64,000 bases of DNA from RBG-13-68-16 sp041494245 (lineage in GTDB: Bacteria > Acidobacteriota > Thermoanaerobaculia > Thermoanaerobaculales > Thermoanaerobaculaceae). Numbering within the stretch: the first letter of the stretch is position 1; every line of letters starts with the position of its first letter. The stretch is taken from NCBI GenBank assembly GCA_041494245.1, contig JBGQAK010000020.1, forward strand, positions 4,565 through 68,564, read 5' to 3'. The notes beneath the pieces are model-generated. The model did no database searches, was not told the origin of the DNA, and saw nothing but the letters and a program-made list of their open reading frames with translations. This document shows, in pieces, positions 16,387 to 26,145 of the stretch. The translations under genes were made by a program, and so were the position numbers.

Positions 16387-17838
16387 ATGGGTATCTCTGT
16401 CGTCATCCTGTCGCGCCTGCAGTTCGCCCTCACCATCATGTTTCACTACCTTTTCCCGCCGCTCACCATCGGGCTCGGTGTGTTGATGGTGTTCATGGAG
16501 GGGATGTACCTCAAGAGCCGCAACCCACTCTACGGGGCGATGGCACGTTTCTGGACGCGGATCTTCGCGGTCAACTTTGCGATGGGTGTCGCGACCGGGA
16601 TCGTGATGGAGTTCGAGTTCGGCACCAACTGGGCGACCTACTCGCGCTTCGTGGGCGACGTGTTCGGTTCCGCCCTTGCGGCCGAGGGGATCTTCGCCTT
16701 CTTCCTCGAGTCCGGCTTCCTGGCGGTGCTCGTGTTCGGCTGGGACAAGGTGTCACCACGGACGCACTTCCTTGCCACCGTCATGGTCTCCCTGGGCTCC
16801 ATGTTCTCCGCGATCTGGATCGTGGTGGCCAACTCGTGGCAGCAGACCCCGGCCGGTTTCCACATCGTCGGCGAGGGGACGAGCGCCCGGGCCGAGGTCA
16901 CGGACTTTTGGGCCATGGTCTTCAACCCCTCGAGCGTGGACAGGCTCGTTCACGTCCTCCTCGGTGCGTTCATCCTGGGTGCGTTTTTCGTGATGAGCGT
17001 GTCGGCGTTCTACCTCCTCAAGGGGAGGCACATCGAGTTCGCCCGGCGCAGTTTCACGATTGCCCTGCTCTTCGGAGTGGTGGTATCGCTTGCCGAGATC
17101 GTCTCCGGAGACTCGCAGGCTCGCACGCTCGCCACGACGCAGCCGGCCAAGCTCGCCGCCTTCGAAGGGCTGTACAAGACCGAGCCCGGCGGCACGCGCC
17201 TGAGCCTCGTCGGTTTTCCCGACAACTTGCAGCAGCGTGTGAGAGGGGAAGTTGCCATCCCGCGGCTTCTCTCGCTCTTCGTGTACGGTGATCTCAACAA
17301 ACCAGTTCGAGGCCTCGACCAGTTCCCGCGCCAGGACTGGCCACCGGTGGCGATCCCGTTCTACGCGTACCACGCCATGGTTGGGTTGGGTTTTGCCTTG
17401 GGCACGCTGGCGTTGGTCGCCCTCTACCTGCGCTGGCGCGGCAGCCTCTTCGAAAAGCGCTGGCTGCTTTGGGTGTTCGTCTTCGCGGTGGCGGGGCCGG
17501 TCGCCGCCAACCAGCTCGGGTGGGTCGGGGCCGAGGTCGGGCGCCAACCGTGGGTGGTGTACGGCCTCTTGCGCACGACCGACGCGCTGTCCAAGGCGGT
17601 CAGCGCCGGCGCCGTGCTCGGCTCCATCGTCATGTTTGCCCTCATCTACACGCTCCTGTTTGCGGTCTGGGTATACGTGCTGGACGACAAGATCAAGCAC
17701 GGCCCGGATGAGGCGGCTGCGATCCCCGGCGCGACCACCGTTGAGGGGCTGGTCGAGGCGGCGGGACGCCTCGCGGCCCACCGCGGGTTCTCGATGACCG
17801 GGGTAGATTCCTCCGAACCCGACCGGAAGGAGGTGTAA
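16387..17838 (+). CDS. cydA: Cytochrome bd oxidase subunit I
   Basis: 483 residues, ATG 16387 with GGAGGAGGGA upstream. Quinol oxidase subunit that holds the hemes. N-terminal FALTIMFHYLFPPLTIGLG contains the heme ligand histidine (H20). The SDSQAR-containing periplasmic loop and GWVGAEVGRQPWVVYGLLRT are family hallmarks; the Q loop looks short. About nine membrane helices. It precedes cydB by four bases. It gives the organism a high-affinity, low-oxygen respiratory branch, consistent with a micro-oxic or facultative lifestyle. Confidence 0.93.
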   Translation: MGISVVILSRLQFALTIMFHYLFPPLTIGLGVLMVFMEGMYLKSRNPLYGAMARFWTRIFAVNFAMGVATGIVMEFEFGTNWATYSRFVGDVFGSALAAEGIFAFFLESGFLAVLVFGWDKVSPRTHFLATVMVSLGSMFSAIWIVVANSWQQTPAGFHIVGEGTSARAEVTDFWAMVFNPSSVDRLVHVLLGAFILGAFFVMSVSAFYLLKGRHIEFARRSFTIALLFGVVVSLAEIVSGDSQARTLATTQPAKLAAFEGLYKTEPGGTRLSLVGFPDNLQQRVRGEVAIPRLLSLFVYGDLNKPVRGLDQFPRQDWPPVAIPFYAYHAMVGLGFALGTLALVALYLRWRGSLFEKRWLLWVFVFAVAGPVAANQLGWVGAEVGRQPWVVYGLLRTTDALSKAVSAGAVLGSIVMFALIYTLLFAVWVYVLDDKIKHGPDEAAAIPGATTVEGLVEAAGRLAAHRGFSMTGVDSSEPDRKEV

Positions 17839-17842
17839 GGCC

Positions 17843-18859
17843 GTGGACCTGCACGTGCTCTGGTTCGTGCTGCTCGGGGTGCTGCTCACCGGCTACGCGA
17901 TCCTTGACGGCTTCGACCTCGGCGTCGGAATCTTGCACTTGGCCGCGAAGCGGGACGAGGAGCGGCGCATCCTGCTCAATTCCATCGGCCCGCTGTGGGA
18001 CGGCAACGAGGTGTGGCTGGTGACCTTCGGCGGCGCCCTCTTCGCCGCCTTCCCGCATGCTTATGCAACGGCGTTCTCCACCTTTTACGTTCCTTTCATG
18101 ATGCTCCTCTTCTGCCTCATCTTCCGCGCCGTCTCGATCGAGTTTCGGAGCAAGCAGGAACACCCGGCCTGGCGGCAGGCTTGGGACGTTTCCTTCAGCG
18201 CCGCGAGCGCCCTCGCCACCTTCCTGTTCGGCGCCGCGGTCGGCAGCTCCATGCGCGGCATTCCGATCGGACCGGACAGGGAGTTCGCCGGAACGTTCGC
18301 GAGCCTGCTCGCCCCCTACCCGGCGTTGGTCGGTCTCCTTGCGGTCGCCTTGTTTGCCATGCACGGGTCGATCTACCTCTTCCTTAAGTGCGAAGGGGAG
18401 CTGCAGCAGCGGGTGCACGGCTGGATGTGGCGCACCTTCGGGTTCTTCCTGGTCATGTACATGCTCACGACGATCTATACCCTGGCGACCATGCCGCGTG
18501 CGGTCCAGAACTTCGAGGCGATGCCATGGGCGTGGGTCGTGGTCGTGCTCAACGTGCTGGCGGTGGCCAACATCCCGCGCGCGATCTTCCGGCGCAAGCC
18601 GCTATACGCGTTCGTTTCCTCATCCTGCACCATCGCGGCACTCACGTCTCTCTTCGGCGTGGCGCTATTCCCCGACCTGATCGTCTCCACCCTCGACCCG
18701 AACTGGAGCCTGACGATTTACACCGCCGCCTCCTCGGAGAAGACGCTGCGCATCATGCGGAACATCGCGTTCCTCGGCATGCCTTTCGTTGCCGGCTACA
18801 CGGTCGTCGTCTACTGGGTGTTCAGGGGCAAGGTGAAGCTCGGGAGGTTCAGCTACTGA
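17843..18859 (+). CDS. cydB: Cytochrome bd oxidase subunit II
   Basis: 338 residues, GTG 17843 with AAGGAGG ten bases upstream, inside the end of cydA. Eight to nine hydrophobic helices; N-terminal LTGYAILDGFDLGVGIL and GPLWDGNEVWLV are classical CydB motifs. Forms the heterodimer with CydA. No small CydX-like frame is evident after it; instead an opposite-strand gene ends 28 bases downstream. No cydDC transporter is present in the window. Confidence 0.92.
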   Translation: MDLHVLWFVLLGVLLTGYAILDGFDLGVGILHLAAKRDEERRILLNSIGPLWDGNEVWLVTFGGALFAAFPHAYATAFSTFYVPFMMLLFCLIFRAVSIEFRSKQEHPAWRQAWDVSFSAASALATFLFGAAVGSSMRGIPIGPDREFAGTFASLLAPYPALVGLLAVALFAMHGSIYLFLKCEGELQQRVHGWMWRTFGFFLVMYMLTTIYTLATMPRAVQNFEAMPWAWVVVVLNVLAVANIPRAIFRRKPLYAFVSSSCTIAALTSLFGVALFPDLIVSTLDPNWSLTIYTAASSEKTLRIMRNIAFLGMPFVAGYTVVVYWVFRGKVKLGRFSY

Positions 18860-18886
18860 TCGTTGCGACGATGGCGAAGGCGACGC

Positions 18887-21148
18887 TCAGGTCGTGGGCG
18901 CGGCGGCCACGAGCGCCTTCTCGCCCTCCCTGTCGCGGTAGGTAACCGTCAGAGTGCGCGCGAGGCAGTGGGCGACGCCCGCAGCGGTGGCGAGCTCCAG
19001 CAGGTAGGCGCCGAGCGCCCGCACGTGATGGCTCTGCGCCCACAGGTTGACCATCAGCGAAAACGACTTCTCGAGGACGCCGTTCTCCTGCGCGCCCGAG
19101 GAAAACGCCTCCTGCAGGAGCGCCGCGCCGTTGCGGAACTCCCGCCACGCGGCGCCCGTGCCTTGGTTCGCCAGCTTGGCGAGGCCGACGAAGGTGCAGG
19201 TGGGTACGAGCTTGGAGTAGCTTTCCTCGAGGAAGCCCAGCTCCGGCTCGTGGCGCGAGCTCAGGTACCGCCGGGCGTACTCCACCAGCGTGCGCGCCGG
19301 GGCGTCCGGGTGCTCGAGGTAATACCCCCACAGCGCCCCGTACAGCTCGCGCCGGCGCCCGGGCTCGGCCCTCCCCGGGCTGCCCGCCCGCCACGGCATC
19401 GCGGCACCGAGAGCGGCCGCGAAGTCGGCGTCCCGCCCGGCCGCGGCCAGGGGCAGGATGGCTCGCATGGACCCGTCGTCCACGTGTAGCTGGACCGCCA
19501 CGCCGGCGCTCCGACCGATCGCGGAGCCGAGGCGCGCCCGGACCTCCGCCGCCTGCGGCGGCTCGAACACCCCCCAGAGCGCCGCGGCGTCGAGGTAGGC
19601 ATCCAGCTCCTCGGCGGTGAGCTTCGCTTCCTTCCAGTTCCACGTCAGGTGCAAGCCGAGCCTGAACTCGTTCGCAAGGGGAGCGGCGCCGGCCGCGAAA
19701 GCCGGCATGGCGGCGTTGAAGTCGACCACCCACTCGGCGACGTCGCCGAGCCAGCGGCCTTCATAGGCGCCCAGCCCGAGCGTGCTGACCCTGGGCCTCC
19801 CGGCCAGGTTCTCCTGGACGACGCGGGCGAGGGTGCGGCGCTGGCGGCCGCTGGCGATCCACGGCCCGATGCCGAGGGTGAACCCCCAGCTCTGGGTGCG
19901 CTCGAGCGACTCGCGGTGAAGGTAGCGCTCGAGGGCGATGCCGGGCGTCCCGTCGCGGATCGCGGCGATCACCGGCCCAAGCTCCCCGCGGCAGAGCGTC
20001 CCGTGGTGGGCCGAGAGCGCTTCCGGTTCCAGCACCGCCTGCAGGACCGTCGAACCCTCAGCGATCCGGTCGTACTCGTAAAGGAAACCGGCGGTGAGCT
20101 TGGCGGTGGCGAGCTCGGCAATCGCCTCGGCGAGCGCGCCCTCGAGCTGACGGAGCTTGTCTTTCAGGATTGCGAATTCGTACGCAATCTCGCCGAGGCC
20201 GAGGCGGCGAGCGAGTTCCTCGGCGGCAGCCCGCTCCAAGTCGGTGAGCTCGGAGAGGGCGGCGGCATCCACGACCTTCCTCCACGTGGCGTACTCCTGG
20301 CTGAGCAGGCCGGCCACGACGGTTTGCACGGCCTGCTGGAGCTGCTGGGGGTCCGAGAGTTCCACGGTGACGGACACGCCTGCATCACAGGCGAGGCGCT
20401 GCACGGCGGCCTTCCTGACCGCGACTCGAAACGTGCCCTTGCGGTCCCGCGAGAAGACGATCGCAAAGTCGTCCGCCACGGTCACGGCCCCGTCCACCGT
20501 GGCGGCTGCGTTGACCTCGACCGCGAGCGGGTCGGCAGCCCCCACGATGCCGGCGAGGGCGCCGAGCCCACTCGCCAGCACGTCGGACCAACCCACCTCC
20601 ACGGTCGTCCGCACCGTGCCCGAGACCTGGAAGGCAAGCGCCTCGTTGGGGCGCAGCGAGCGCACGTCGGCGAGGCGTTGCGCGAAGCGCGGGCGTTTCA
20701 GGTCGGTGGCCAAGGCGTGCACGACGGTCTCGGAGCGGTCGTGCAGGTGGTAGTCGGTGAACAGAAGAGGGGCCACGTTCTCGAAGTGGAAGGCAAGCTC
20801 GGCGAGCTTCGCGCCGCCCAAGGCTCGAACCCCCGCTTCATGCCGGACCTTGAGCCAACACTCCTCTGCGGTGAGCCGGAGCGGGCCCCCGGCGTCGGTC
20901 GGGAGGAGGACGAGGTCGGGATCGCGGTCGTCAGGGGAGTTGAAGACGAAGACGGACACCTCACTCCCAGCCTCGATGGTGAAGAGCACGTCGGGGTTCG
21001 CCCCGCTCGGGAACGAGAAGCGCGACTCGACACGGCCCGCCAGGGGCTTGAGAGCCCCGGACGCCGCACCCACGGTCTCGTCGGGCGGGAGGCGCCACAG
21101 CCCGTCGCCCACCCTGGCGGGCTTCGGCTCCCCCGAGACAAAACCCAT
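18887..21148 (-). CDS. Large protein of unknown function (753 residues)
   Basis: Not recognised. A single long frame with the codon bias of its neighbours, start ATG 21148. No signal peptide and no clear membrane helix. The first 150 residues look beta-rich; residues around 290-350 (LSQEYATWRKVVDAAALSELTDLERAAAEELARRL and on) are helical and could form a coiled coil; the C-terminal third is helical and alanine-rich. No catalytic motif stands out. It converges on cydB and diverges from the hybrid kinase gene, with which it shares the 21149-21486 control region. A cytoplasmic structural or scaffold role is possible but unsupported. Confidence 0.65.
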   Translation of the reverse strand: MGFVSGEPKPARVGDGLWRLPPDETVGAASGALKPLAGRVESRFSFPSGANPDVLFTIEAGSEVSVFVFNSPDDRDPDLVLLPTDAGGPLRLTAEECWLKVRHEAGVRALGGAKLAELAFHFENVAPLLFTDYHLHDRSETVVHALATDLKRPRFAQRLADVRSLRPNEALAFQVSGTVRTTVEVGWSDVLASGLGALAGIVGAADPLAVEVNAAATVDGAVTVADDFAIVFSRDRKGTFRVAVRKAAVQRLACDAGVSVTVELSDPQQLQQAVQTVVAGLLSQEYATWRKVVDAAALSELTDLERAAAEELARRLGLGEIAYEFAILKDKLRQLEGALAEAIAELATAKLTAGFLYEYDRIAEGSTVLQAVLEPEALSAHHGTLCRGELGPVIAAIRDGTPGIALERYLHRESLERTQSWGFTLGIGPWIASGRQRRTLARVVQENLAGRPRVSTLGLGAYEGRWLGDVAEWVVDFNAAMPAFAAGAAPLANEFRLGLHLTWNWKEAKLTAEELDAYLDAAALWGVFEPPQAAEVRARLGSAIGRSAGVAVQLHVDDGSMRAILPLAAAGRDADFAAALGAAMPWRAGSPGRAEPGRRRELYGALWGYYLEHPDAPARTLVEYARRYLSSRHEPELGFLEESYSKLVPTCTFVGLAKLANQGTGAAWREFRNGAALLQEAFSSGAQENGVLEKSFSLMVNLWAQSHHVRALGAYLLELATAAGVAHCLARTLTVTYRDREGEKALVAAAPTT

Positions 21149-21308
21149 CCCTCACCCCCGAATACCATCCGTCGCGGTGCAGCTCCATTCTGAGCCGAAA
21201 GGCGACGCGGCAAGGATACTCCCGCGTGCGCGGCGTGTGGTCAATGCCCATTGGGTGTGCTGGGTCACGGTCGCGGGCGGTGCGCGAAGGGAGCGCCGCG
21301 AGGGACGC

Positions 21309-21365
21309 GGTCCCCCGGGGGACCGGCCTGATTCGTTTACAGGCGTGCAGGCGGGCTGCTACATT
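21309..21365 (+). promoter_or_regulatory. Promoter of hybrid kinase with palindrome just upstream
   Basis: TTTACA (21336-21341) and TACATT (21360-21365) with an 18-base spacer form a good promoter 120 bases before the ATG. A perfect 16-base palindrome GGTCCCCCGGGGGACC (21309-21324) sits 11 bases upstream of the -35 box, a typical activator or repressor position. The rest of 21149-21486 shows nothing else. Confidence 0.45.
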
Positions 21366-21486
21366 GGGTCAGGGCCTCGAGAGCGGACCAACAGGCGGGC
21401 TTCGGGTCGTGCGTGACAAGGCAGTGCCCGCGTCGCGGGTCACCGTCCTCGTTCCGGAACGTGAGCCGCCGACAGGGGCGGGAGGC

Positions 21487-24400
21487 ATGGCAGCGCGAGC
21501 GACCGTGACGACAGCGCAGCCGGGGGCGCGGAGCAACGGCCGCGGCCTGGGGGCCGGCGGCGCCGCCGGTGCCGTGGCCCTCGCCCTCGCCGCTGCCCTG
21601 CTGGTAGGCGCCGTTGGCTTGTTCCTCGTCTACGCCTCTGCGGAAAAGGCGCAGGCCGTCGGGTCCTGGAAGGCACGCCTTTCCGCCATGGCCGACGACC
21701 GCAAGGCGGCGATCGGCACGTGGGTCGATGACAGGGTGGCCGACGTCTCGACGCTGGCGCGCTTTCCAACCGTCGTCGCCGTGCTGACATCGCGCGCGGC
21801 CGGTCCGCAGCCGCGGCCTGACGCGGCTGCGGAGCTTCCTCATCTGCAGGGGGTGCTCGACGGCTTCCGGGAGGCGCACGGCCATAGGGCCCTCTACATC
21901 CTGGACGCGAAGGGCGCCGTGGTCATCCGCAACAGCAGCGTCGGCGGCCCGGACGAGGTGTGCACCGCGCTCGGCGAGCGGTTCGTGAGGACCGGCGCGC
22001 CGTTCGCTCACTTCTGCACAGGGGTCGGGGGCACGCCCTGGGTGCTGTTCGGCGCGCCGATCGTCGGCAGCGACGGCGGCTCACAGGGGCGCCCGGTCGG
22101 GCTCGGGTTCGCGGTGGTGGCCAGCGACCCCACCGCATGGCTGTACCCTCTCCTGACGCGGGAGCCGACGCCTACGGTGAGCGGCGAGGTGCTCCTCGCC
22201 GAGCGGGAAGGCGACGAAATCGTCTTTCTGAGCCCCCTCCGGCATGTGCGCGCCCGCCCCCTGGGCTTCCGAGTTCCCCTCACCCGTTCGCCCCTGGCCG
22301 CCCGGGCGGCGATCGAGAGCGTGGCGGCGTTCGGCGAGTACGTGGACTATCGGGGTGTGCCGGTCTTTGCCGCGGCCGGCCGTATCGCCGGCACGCCGTG
22401 GGGCCTGGTTGCCAAGGTCGATCGGGACGAGGCCCTGGCCGCGTACAGGGATGAGCTGACGAGCAGCGCGCTCACCGTTGGTGCCCTTGTCCTGGCGATC
22501 CTCGGCACGGGCTTCGGGCTGTGGCGGGCGCGGCGGGCCAAATATGAAGCGGAGATCGCCCGCGGCCAGGCGCGGCTGGCCCTTCTGCTCGACCAGGCCA
22601 ACGACGCCATCCTCTTCATCGCGCCCGATGGGCAGATCCTCGACGCCAACTGGAAGGCGGAGGAGCTCTACGGGTACAGCCGTGAGGAGCTGTTGTGGCG
22701 CAACCTTCGCGATCTGCGGGCGGAGGAGACCCGCGGGAGCGTCGTTGAGCAGATGGCCAGGGCCGCCGAGCCGGCTGGGCACGTCTTTGCCACCGTGCAC
22801 CGGCGCAAGGACGGCGCCACCTTCCCGGTCGAGGTCAGCAGCCGCCTGGTTGAGTTCGACCGCGGCAAGGCGTTCCTCTCGATCGTGCGCGACCTCTCGG
22901 AACGCAAGCGTGCGCAGGCCGCGATCCAGGTCTCGGAAACCCGCTACCGGCGACTTTTCGAGTCTGCCAAGGACGGGATCCTGATTCTCGACGCTGACTC
23001 CGGCAAGATCGCGGATGCCAACCCATTCCTGACCGAGATACTGGGTTACTCGAAGGACGAGTTGCTCGGGAAGAAGCTCTGGGATATCGGGCCCTTCAAG
23101 GACATCACCGCGACCAAGGCGGGTTTCGGCGAACTCCTCGAAAAGGGCTACGTCCGCTACGAGAACCTGCCCTTGCAGGCGAGCAACGGTCTGACCATCG
23201 ACGTCGAGTTCGTGAGCAATGCCTACCTGGTAGACGGCAAGAAGGTCATCCAGTGCAACATCCGGGACATTTCGGACCGCACCCGGGCAGAGAAAGCGTT
23301 ACGCGAGAGCGAGGAGCGCTACCGCCGGCTCGTCGACAACGTGCAGGACGTGGTCTTCACCCTCTCGGTCACAGGGGAGCTCACGTCGCTCAACCCGGCG
23401 TTCGAGAGGATCACCGGGTGGCCGTCCGCCCAGTGGCTCGGGAAGTCCTTCGCGGAGCTCGTGCACCCGGACGATCTTTCCGTGGCGTCGGACCTGCTCG
23501 GGAAGTTTCTCCGGGGGCAGGCGCCGGGGCTGTTCGAGGTGCGCATCAAGGCGCGCGACGGGTCCTGGCTGGACGGCGAGTTCAGCGGCGTCCAACTGGT
23601 CGAGCACGGCCGGGTCACCGGCGTGCTCGCGACGGCGAGGGACATCACACTGCGCAAGCGTGAGGGGGAGGAGCGCAGGAGGCTCGCCGCCGCGGTCCAG
23701 CAGTCGGCCGAGGCCATTGTCGTCACCGACCCCCGGGGCACGATCGAGTACGTCAATCCCGCGTTCGAGTGGATCACCGGCTACTCGGCGAGCGAAGCGA
23801 TCGGGCAAAACCCCAGGTTCTTGAAGAGCGGTCGGCACGACGCGCACTTCTACCGCGAGATGTGGGAGACGCTGAAGCGGGGTGAGGTGTGGTCCGGGCG
23901 CCTGGTCAATCGCCGCAAGGACGGCGTTGTGTTCGAGGAGGACGCGACGATCTCGCCCGTGCGCGACCCGCTCGGAAGGATTGAGCACTTCGTCGCGGTG
24001 AAGCGCGACGTGACCCAGGAGACCGCGGTCGAGGAGCGGCTCCGGCAGGCGCAGAGGATCGAGGCGGTGGGCCGGCTGGCTGGGGGGGTCGCGCACGACT
24101 TCAACAACCTGCTTCAGGCGATGCTCAGCCAGATCCAGCTGATCCGAGCGAGGCCCGGCGATCCCGCACGCGTCAGCGGCACGGTGAATGAGCTCGAGCA
24201 GCACATCCGGCGGGGCGCCGCGCTGTCACGGCAGCTCCTCCTGTTCTCGCGGCGCGAGACCGCAAAGCCCGAGAGCCTCGACCTCAACGAGGTGCTGGAA
24301 GGGGCGACGCAGTTGCTCAGGCGTCTGGTGAGGGAAAACGTCATCGTCACCGTCGAGCTCGTAGGGGAGGCCCTGCCGGTTGTGGCGGACAGGGGACAAC

Positions 24401-25140
24401 TGGACCAGGTCCTGATGAACCTCGTGGTCAACGCGGCGGACGCCATGCCGGAGGGCGGTCGGATCGTGATCCGCAGCGGCTCGCGGGGCGGCACCGTGGT
24501 GTGGCTGTCGGTGGAGGACACGGGCCACGGCATCCCGCAGGAGATCCGGGACAGGATCTTCGAGCCGTTCGTCACGACCAAGGGCGAGGAGAAGGGGTCG
24601 GGGCTCGGTCTCTCCGTGGTCCACGGGATCGTCGTCGCGCACCGCGGAACGATCGAGGTTTCGGACCGCGAAGGCGGTGGGACCGTCTTTCGGATTGAGC
24701 TGCCCAGGGACACCTCGGGGGAGGTCGCCTCGCCGGTACGCCCGGGAAGGGACGCGCAGGAGGTGCCCCGTGGAACCGGCGAGCGCATCATCGTGGTCGA
24801 GGACGAGGCAGGGGCGCGCGAGGGCCTGCTCGACCTCCTGACGATGCTGGGCTTCGAGGTCACGGCGGTGGGCAGCGCCGGGGAGGCGGAGCGGTTGCCC
24901 GCACAGCCGGCGTTTGACGTGCTGCTCTCCGACATCTTGCTCCCGGACGTCTCGGGCGCGGATCTCGCCCGCCGCTTGCAGGAGCGCTGGCCGCAGCTGA
25001 AGGTCATCCTGATGTCCGGGTACACCGAAGACGAGGCCGTGCGGCGCGACGTGGGGGCCGGCACGGTCCGTTTCCTCCAGAAGCCCTTCGACATGATGAC
25101 GCTGGCCCGCGAGATTCGGATGGCCCTCGCCCCCTCCTAG
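21487..25140 (+). CDS. Membrane hybrid sensor histidine kinase, four PAS domains and a receiver
   Basis: 1217 residues from ATG 21487 (GGGAGG upstream; an upstream in-frame extension is unlikely). TM1 about 24-50, an extracytoplasmic sensor of about 270 residues, TM2 about 327-348. Then four PAS domains begin near 361, 481, 608 and 731. The HisKA motif GGVAHDFNN gives phospho-histidine H870; the ATPase domain has N, G1 and G2 boxes (NLVVNAADAM, DTGHGI, GSGLGLS). A C-terminal receiver (1100-1217) has the acidic VEDE, phospho-aspartate D1149 and the KPF lysine. HDFNN kinases usually donate to a receiver of the same chain. No separate DNA-binding output is adjacent. Confidence 0.9.
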   Translation: MAARATVTTAQPGARSNGRGLGAGGAAGAVALALAAALLVGAVGLFLVYASAEKAQAVGSWKARLSAMADDRKAAIGTWVDDRVADVSTLARFPTVVAVLTSRAAGPQPRPDAAAELPHLQGVLDGFREAHGHRALYILDAKGAVVIRNSSVGGPDEVCTALGERFVRTGAPFAHFCTGVGGTPWVLFGAPIVGSDGGSQGRPVGLGFAVVASDPTAWLYPLLTREPTPTVSGEVLLAEREGDEIVFLSPLRHVRARPLGFRVPLTRSPLAARAAIESVAAFGEYVDYRGVPVFAAAGRIAGTPWGLVAKVDRDEALAAYRDELTSSALTVGALVLAILGTGFGLWRARRAKYEAEIARGQARLALLLDQANDAILFIAPDGQILDANWKAEELYGYSREELLWRNLRDLRAEETRGSVVEQMARAAEPAGHVFATVHRRKDGATFPVEVSSRLVEFDRGKAFLSIVRDLSERKRAQAAIQVSETRYRRLFESAKDGILILDADSGKIADANPFLTEILGYSKDELLGKKLWDIGPFKDITATKAGFGELLEKGYVRYENLPLQASNGLTIDVEFVSNAYLVDGKKVIQCNIRDISDRTRAEKALRESEERYRRLVDNVQDVVFTLSVTGELTSLNPAFERITGWPSAQWLGKSFAELVHPDDLSVASDLLGKFLRGQAPGLFEVRIKARDGSWLDGEFSGVQLVEHGRVTGVLATARDITLRKREGEERRRLAAAVQQSAEAIVVTDPRGTIEYVNPAFEWITGYSASEAIGQNPRFLKSGRHDAHFYREMWETLKRGEVWSGRLVNRRKDGVVFEEDATISPVRDPLGRIEHFVAVKRDVTQETAVEERLRQAQRIEAVGRLAGGVAHDFNNLLQAMLSQIQLIRARPGDPARVSGTVNELEQHIRRGAALSRQLLLFSRRETAKPESLDLNEVLEGATQLLRRLVRENVIVTVELVGEALPVVADRGQLDQVLMNLVVNAADAMPEGGRIVIRSGSRGGTVVWLSVEDTGHGIPQEIRDRIFEPFVTTKGEEKGSGLGLSVVHGIVVAHRGTIEVSDREGGGTVFRIELPRDTSGEVASPVRPGRDAQEVPRGTGERIIVVEDEAGAREGLLDLLTMLGFEVTAVGSAGEAERLPAQPAFDVLLSDILLPDVSGADLARRLQERWPQLKVILMSGYTEDEAVRRDVGAGTVRFLQKPFDMMTLAREIRMALAPS

Positions 25141-25516
25141 GCTCGTTGCATCGGGGCGCCCCAGCGGGCCCAAGGGTGCGCGGGATGCCCTCGCCGAGAT
25201 CCTCGGGGTGCTCGGCTACCGGGTCGTGGCGGTTGGGAGCGCCGAGGAGGCCGGGCTGTTGCCCAGCAAGCCCGCGTTCGACCTTCTGCTCTCCGACCTC
25301 GTGCTTCCCGGCGGGTCCGGGACCGATCTGTCGCGCGGGTTGCTCGACCGCTGGCCGAACCTGGTCGTCGTCCTGATGTCCGGCTACACCGAGGACGAGG
25401 TGCAGCGCCTCGGCGTGGATACCGGCGCGGTGCGCTTCCTGCAGAAGCCGTTCGACATGAGGACGCTGGCGCACGAGGTACGGGCCGCCCTCGCGGAGGT
25501 CGCCGCTACGGTGTAG
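25141..25516 (+). pseudogene. Broken duplicate of the kinase receiver domain
   Basis: About 115 codons resembling the receiver at the end of the preceding kinase: ARDALAEILGVLGY, LLLSDLVLPGGSG with the phospho-aspartate, LMSGYTEDEV and RFLQKPFDMRTLAHEVRAAL. It lies in the +1 frame relative to the kinase, and the first strand with the acidic pair is missing. A start GTG 25208 would give a 102-residue fragment unlikely to fold as a receiver. The kinase probably once ended in two receivers, or the tail was duplicated and decayed. Confidence 0.7.
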
Positions 25517-25558
25517 CGCCCCGACCGGGCGCTGACCGTCCGCATACTCGGGCCTCGT

Positions 25559-26062
25559 GTGCAACCCCACCGTGAGGGCGAGCGAGAATCGCGGACCGCC
25601 GCCGGACACCACGTGGGCCGTGAGCTCCGGTGTCAGCCGCGTGCGCCTCCAGCCCAGCGGCAGCTCGACGCCGCCGCCGAACGTAAGCCCGAGCTGCGTG
25701 CCCGAGCCGTCCCCGGAGAGGTGGTAGAGGCCCACCCCTGCATGGCCGTACGGGCGGAGGCTCCCCTCCTTGAAGGGGCGGATCGCACTGGCGGTCACGT
25801 AGCCGATGTCTACTCGCGCGGCGCGGGGCTCGTCACCGAGCGTGGGGTTGGCAAACCCGGCCGTGAAGCGGATGCCGAGGGGGCGCCACCAGTAGAGGTC
25901 GGCGGTCACCCGGCCGGTGAAGCTGGCGCTTGAGCCCCCCTCGAAGGGCGCGAACAGACCCAGGTCCGCGCCGAACGATACCGGTGTCTCTCCGCTGGGC
26001 TATGCCGCAGCCGGTGGGGCGCCCAGGGCGGAGAGGAGGATCATGGTCGCGAGCGTTCTCAT
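25559..26062 (-). pseudogene. Outer-membrane beta-barrel protein gene with amber codon and lost 3' end
   Basis: From ATG 26062 a signal peptide (MRTLATMILLSALGAPPAAA) is followed at codon 21 by TAG (26000-26002). Reading on in the same frame gives a typical barrel: SFGADLGLFAPF, GRVTADLYWW, YGHAGVGLYHL, LGLTFGGGVELPLGWRR, RFSLALTVGLH. The final aromatic strand is missing; the frame runs into sequence antisense to the receiver remnant. So the gene has a nonsense codon exactly at the signal cleavage site and a truncated end. The other 140 codons are undamaged, so the lesion is recent. Confidence 0.65.
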
Positions 26063-26145
26063 TGTGCCATCCAGGCCGAGGATGACCACGTGCGCGGTGT
26101 GAGTCCGTGAGCCACGCCACATCGGTGCCGCCCTGGGCGGCGGGG

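Noticed and set aside
26000..26002. Genome-wide reassignment of TAG
   Set aside because: YhhN, the hybrid kinase, the receiver and the cysteine desulfurase genes all end properly at TAG, so TAG is a working stop codon.
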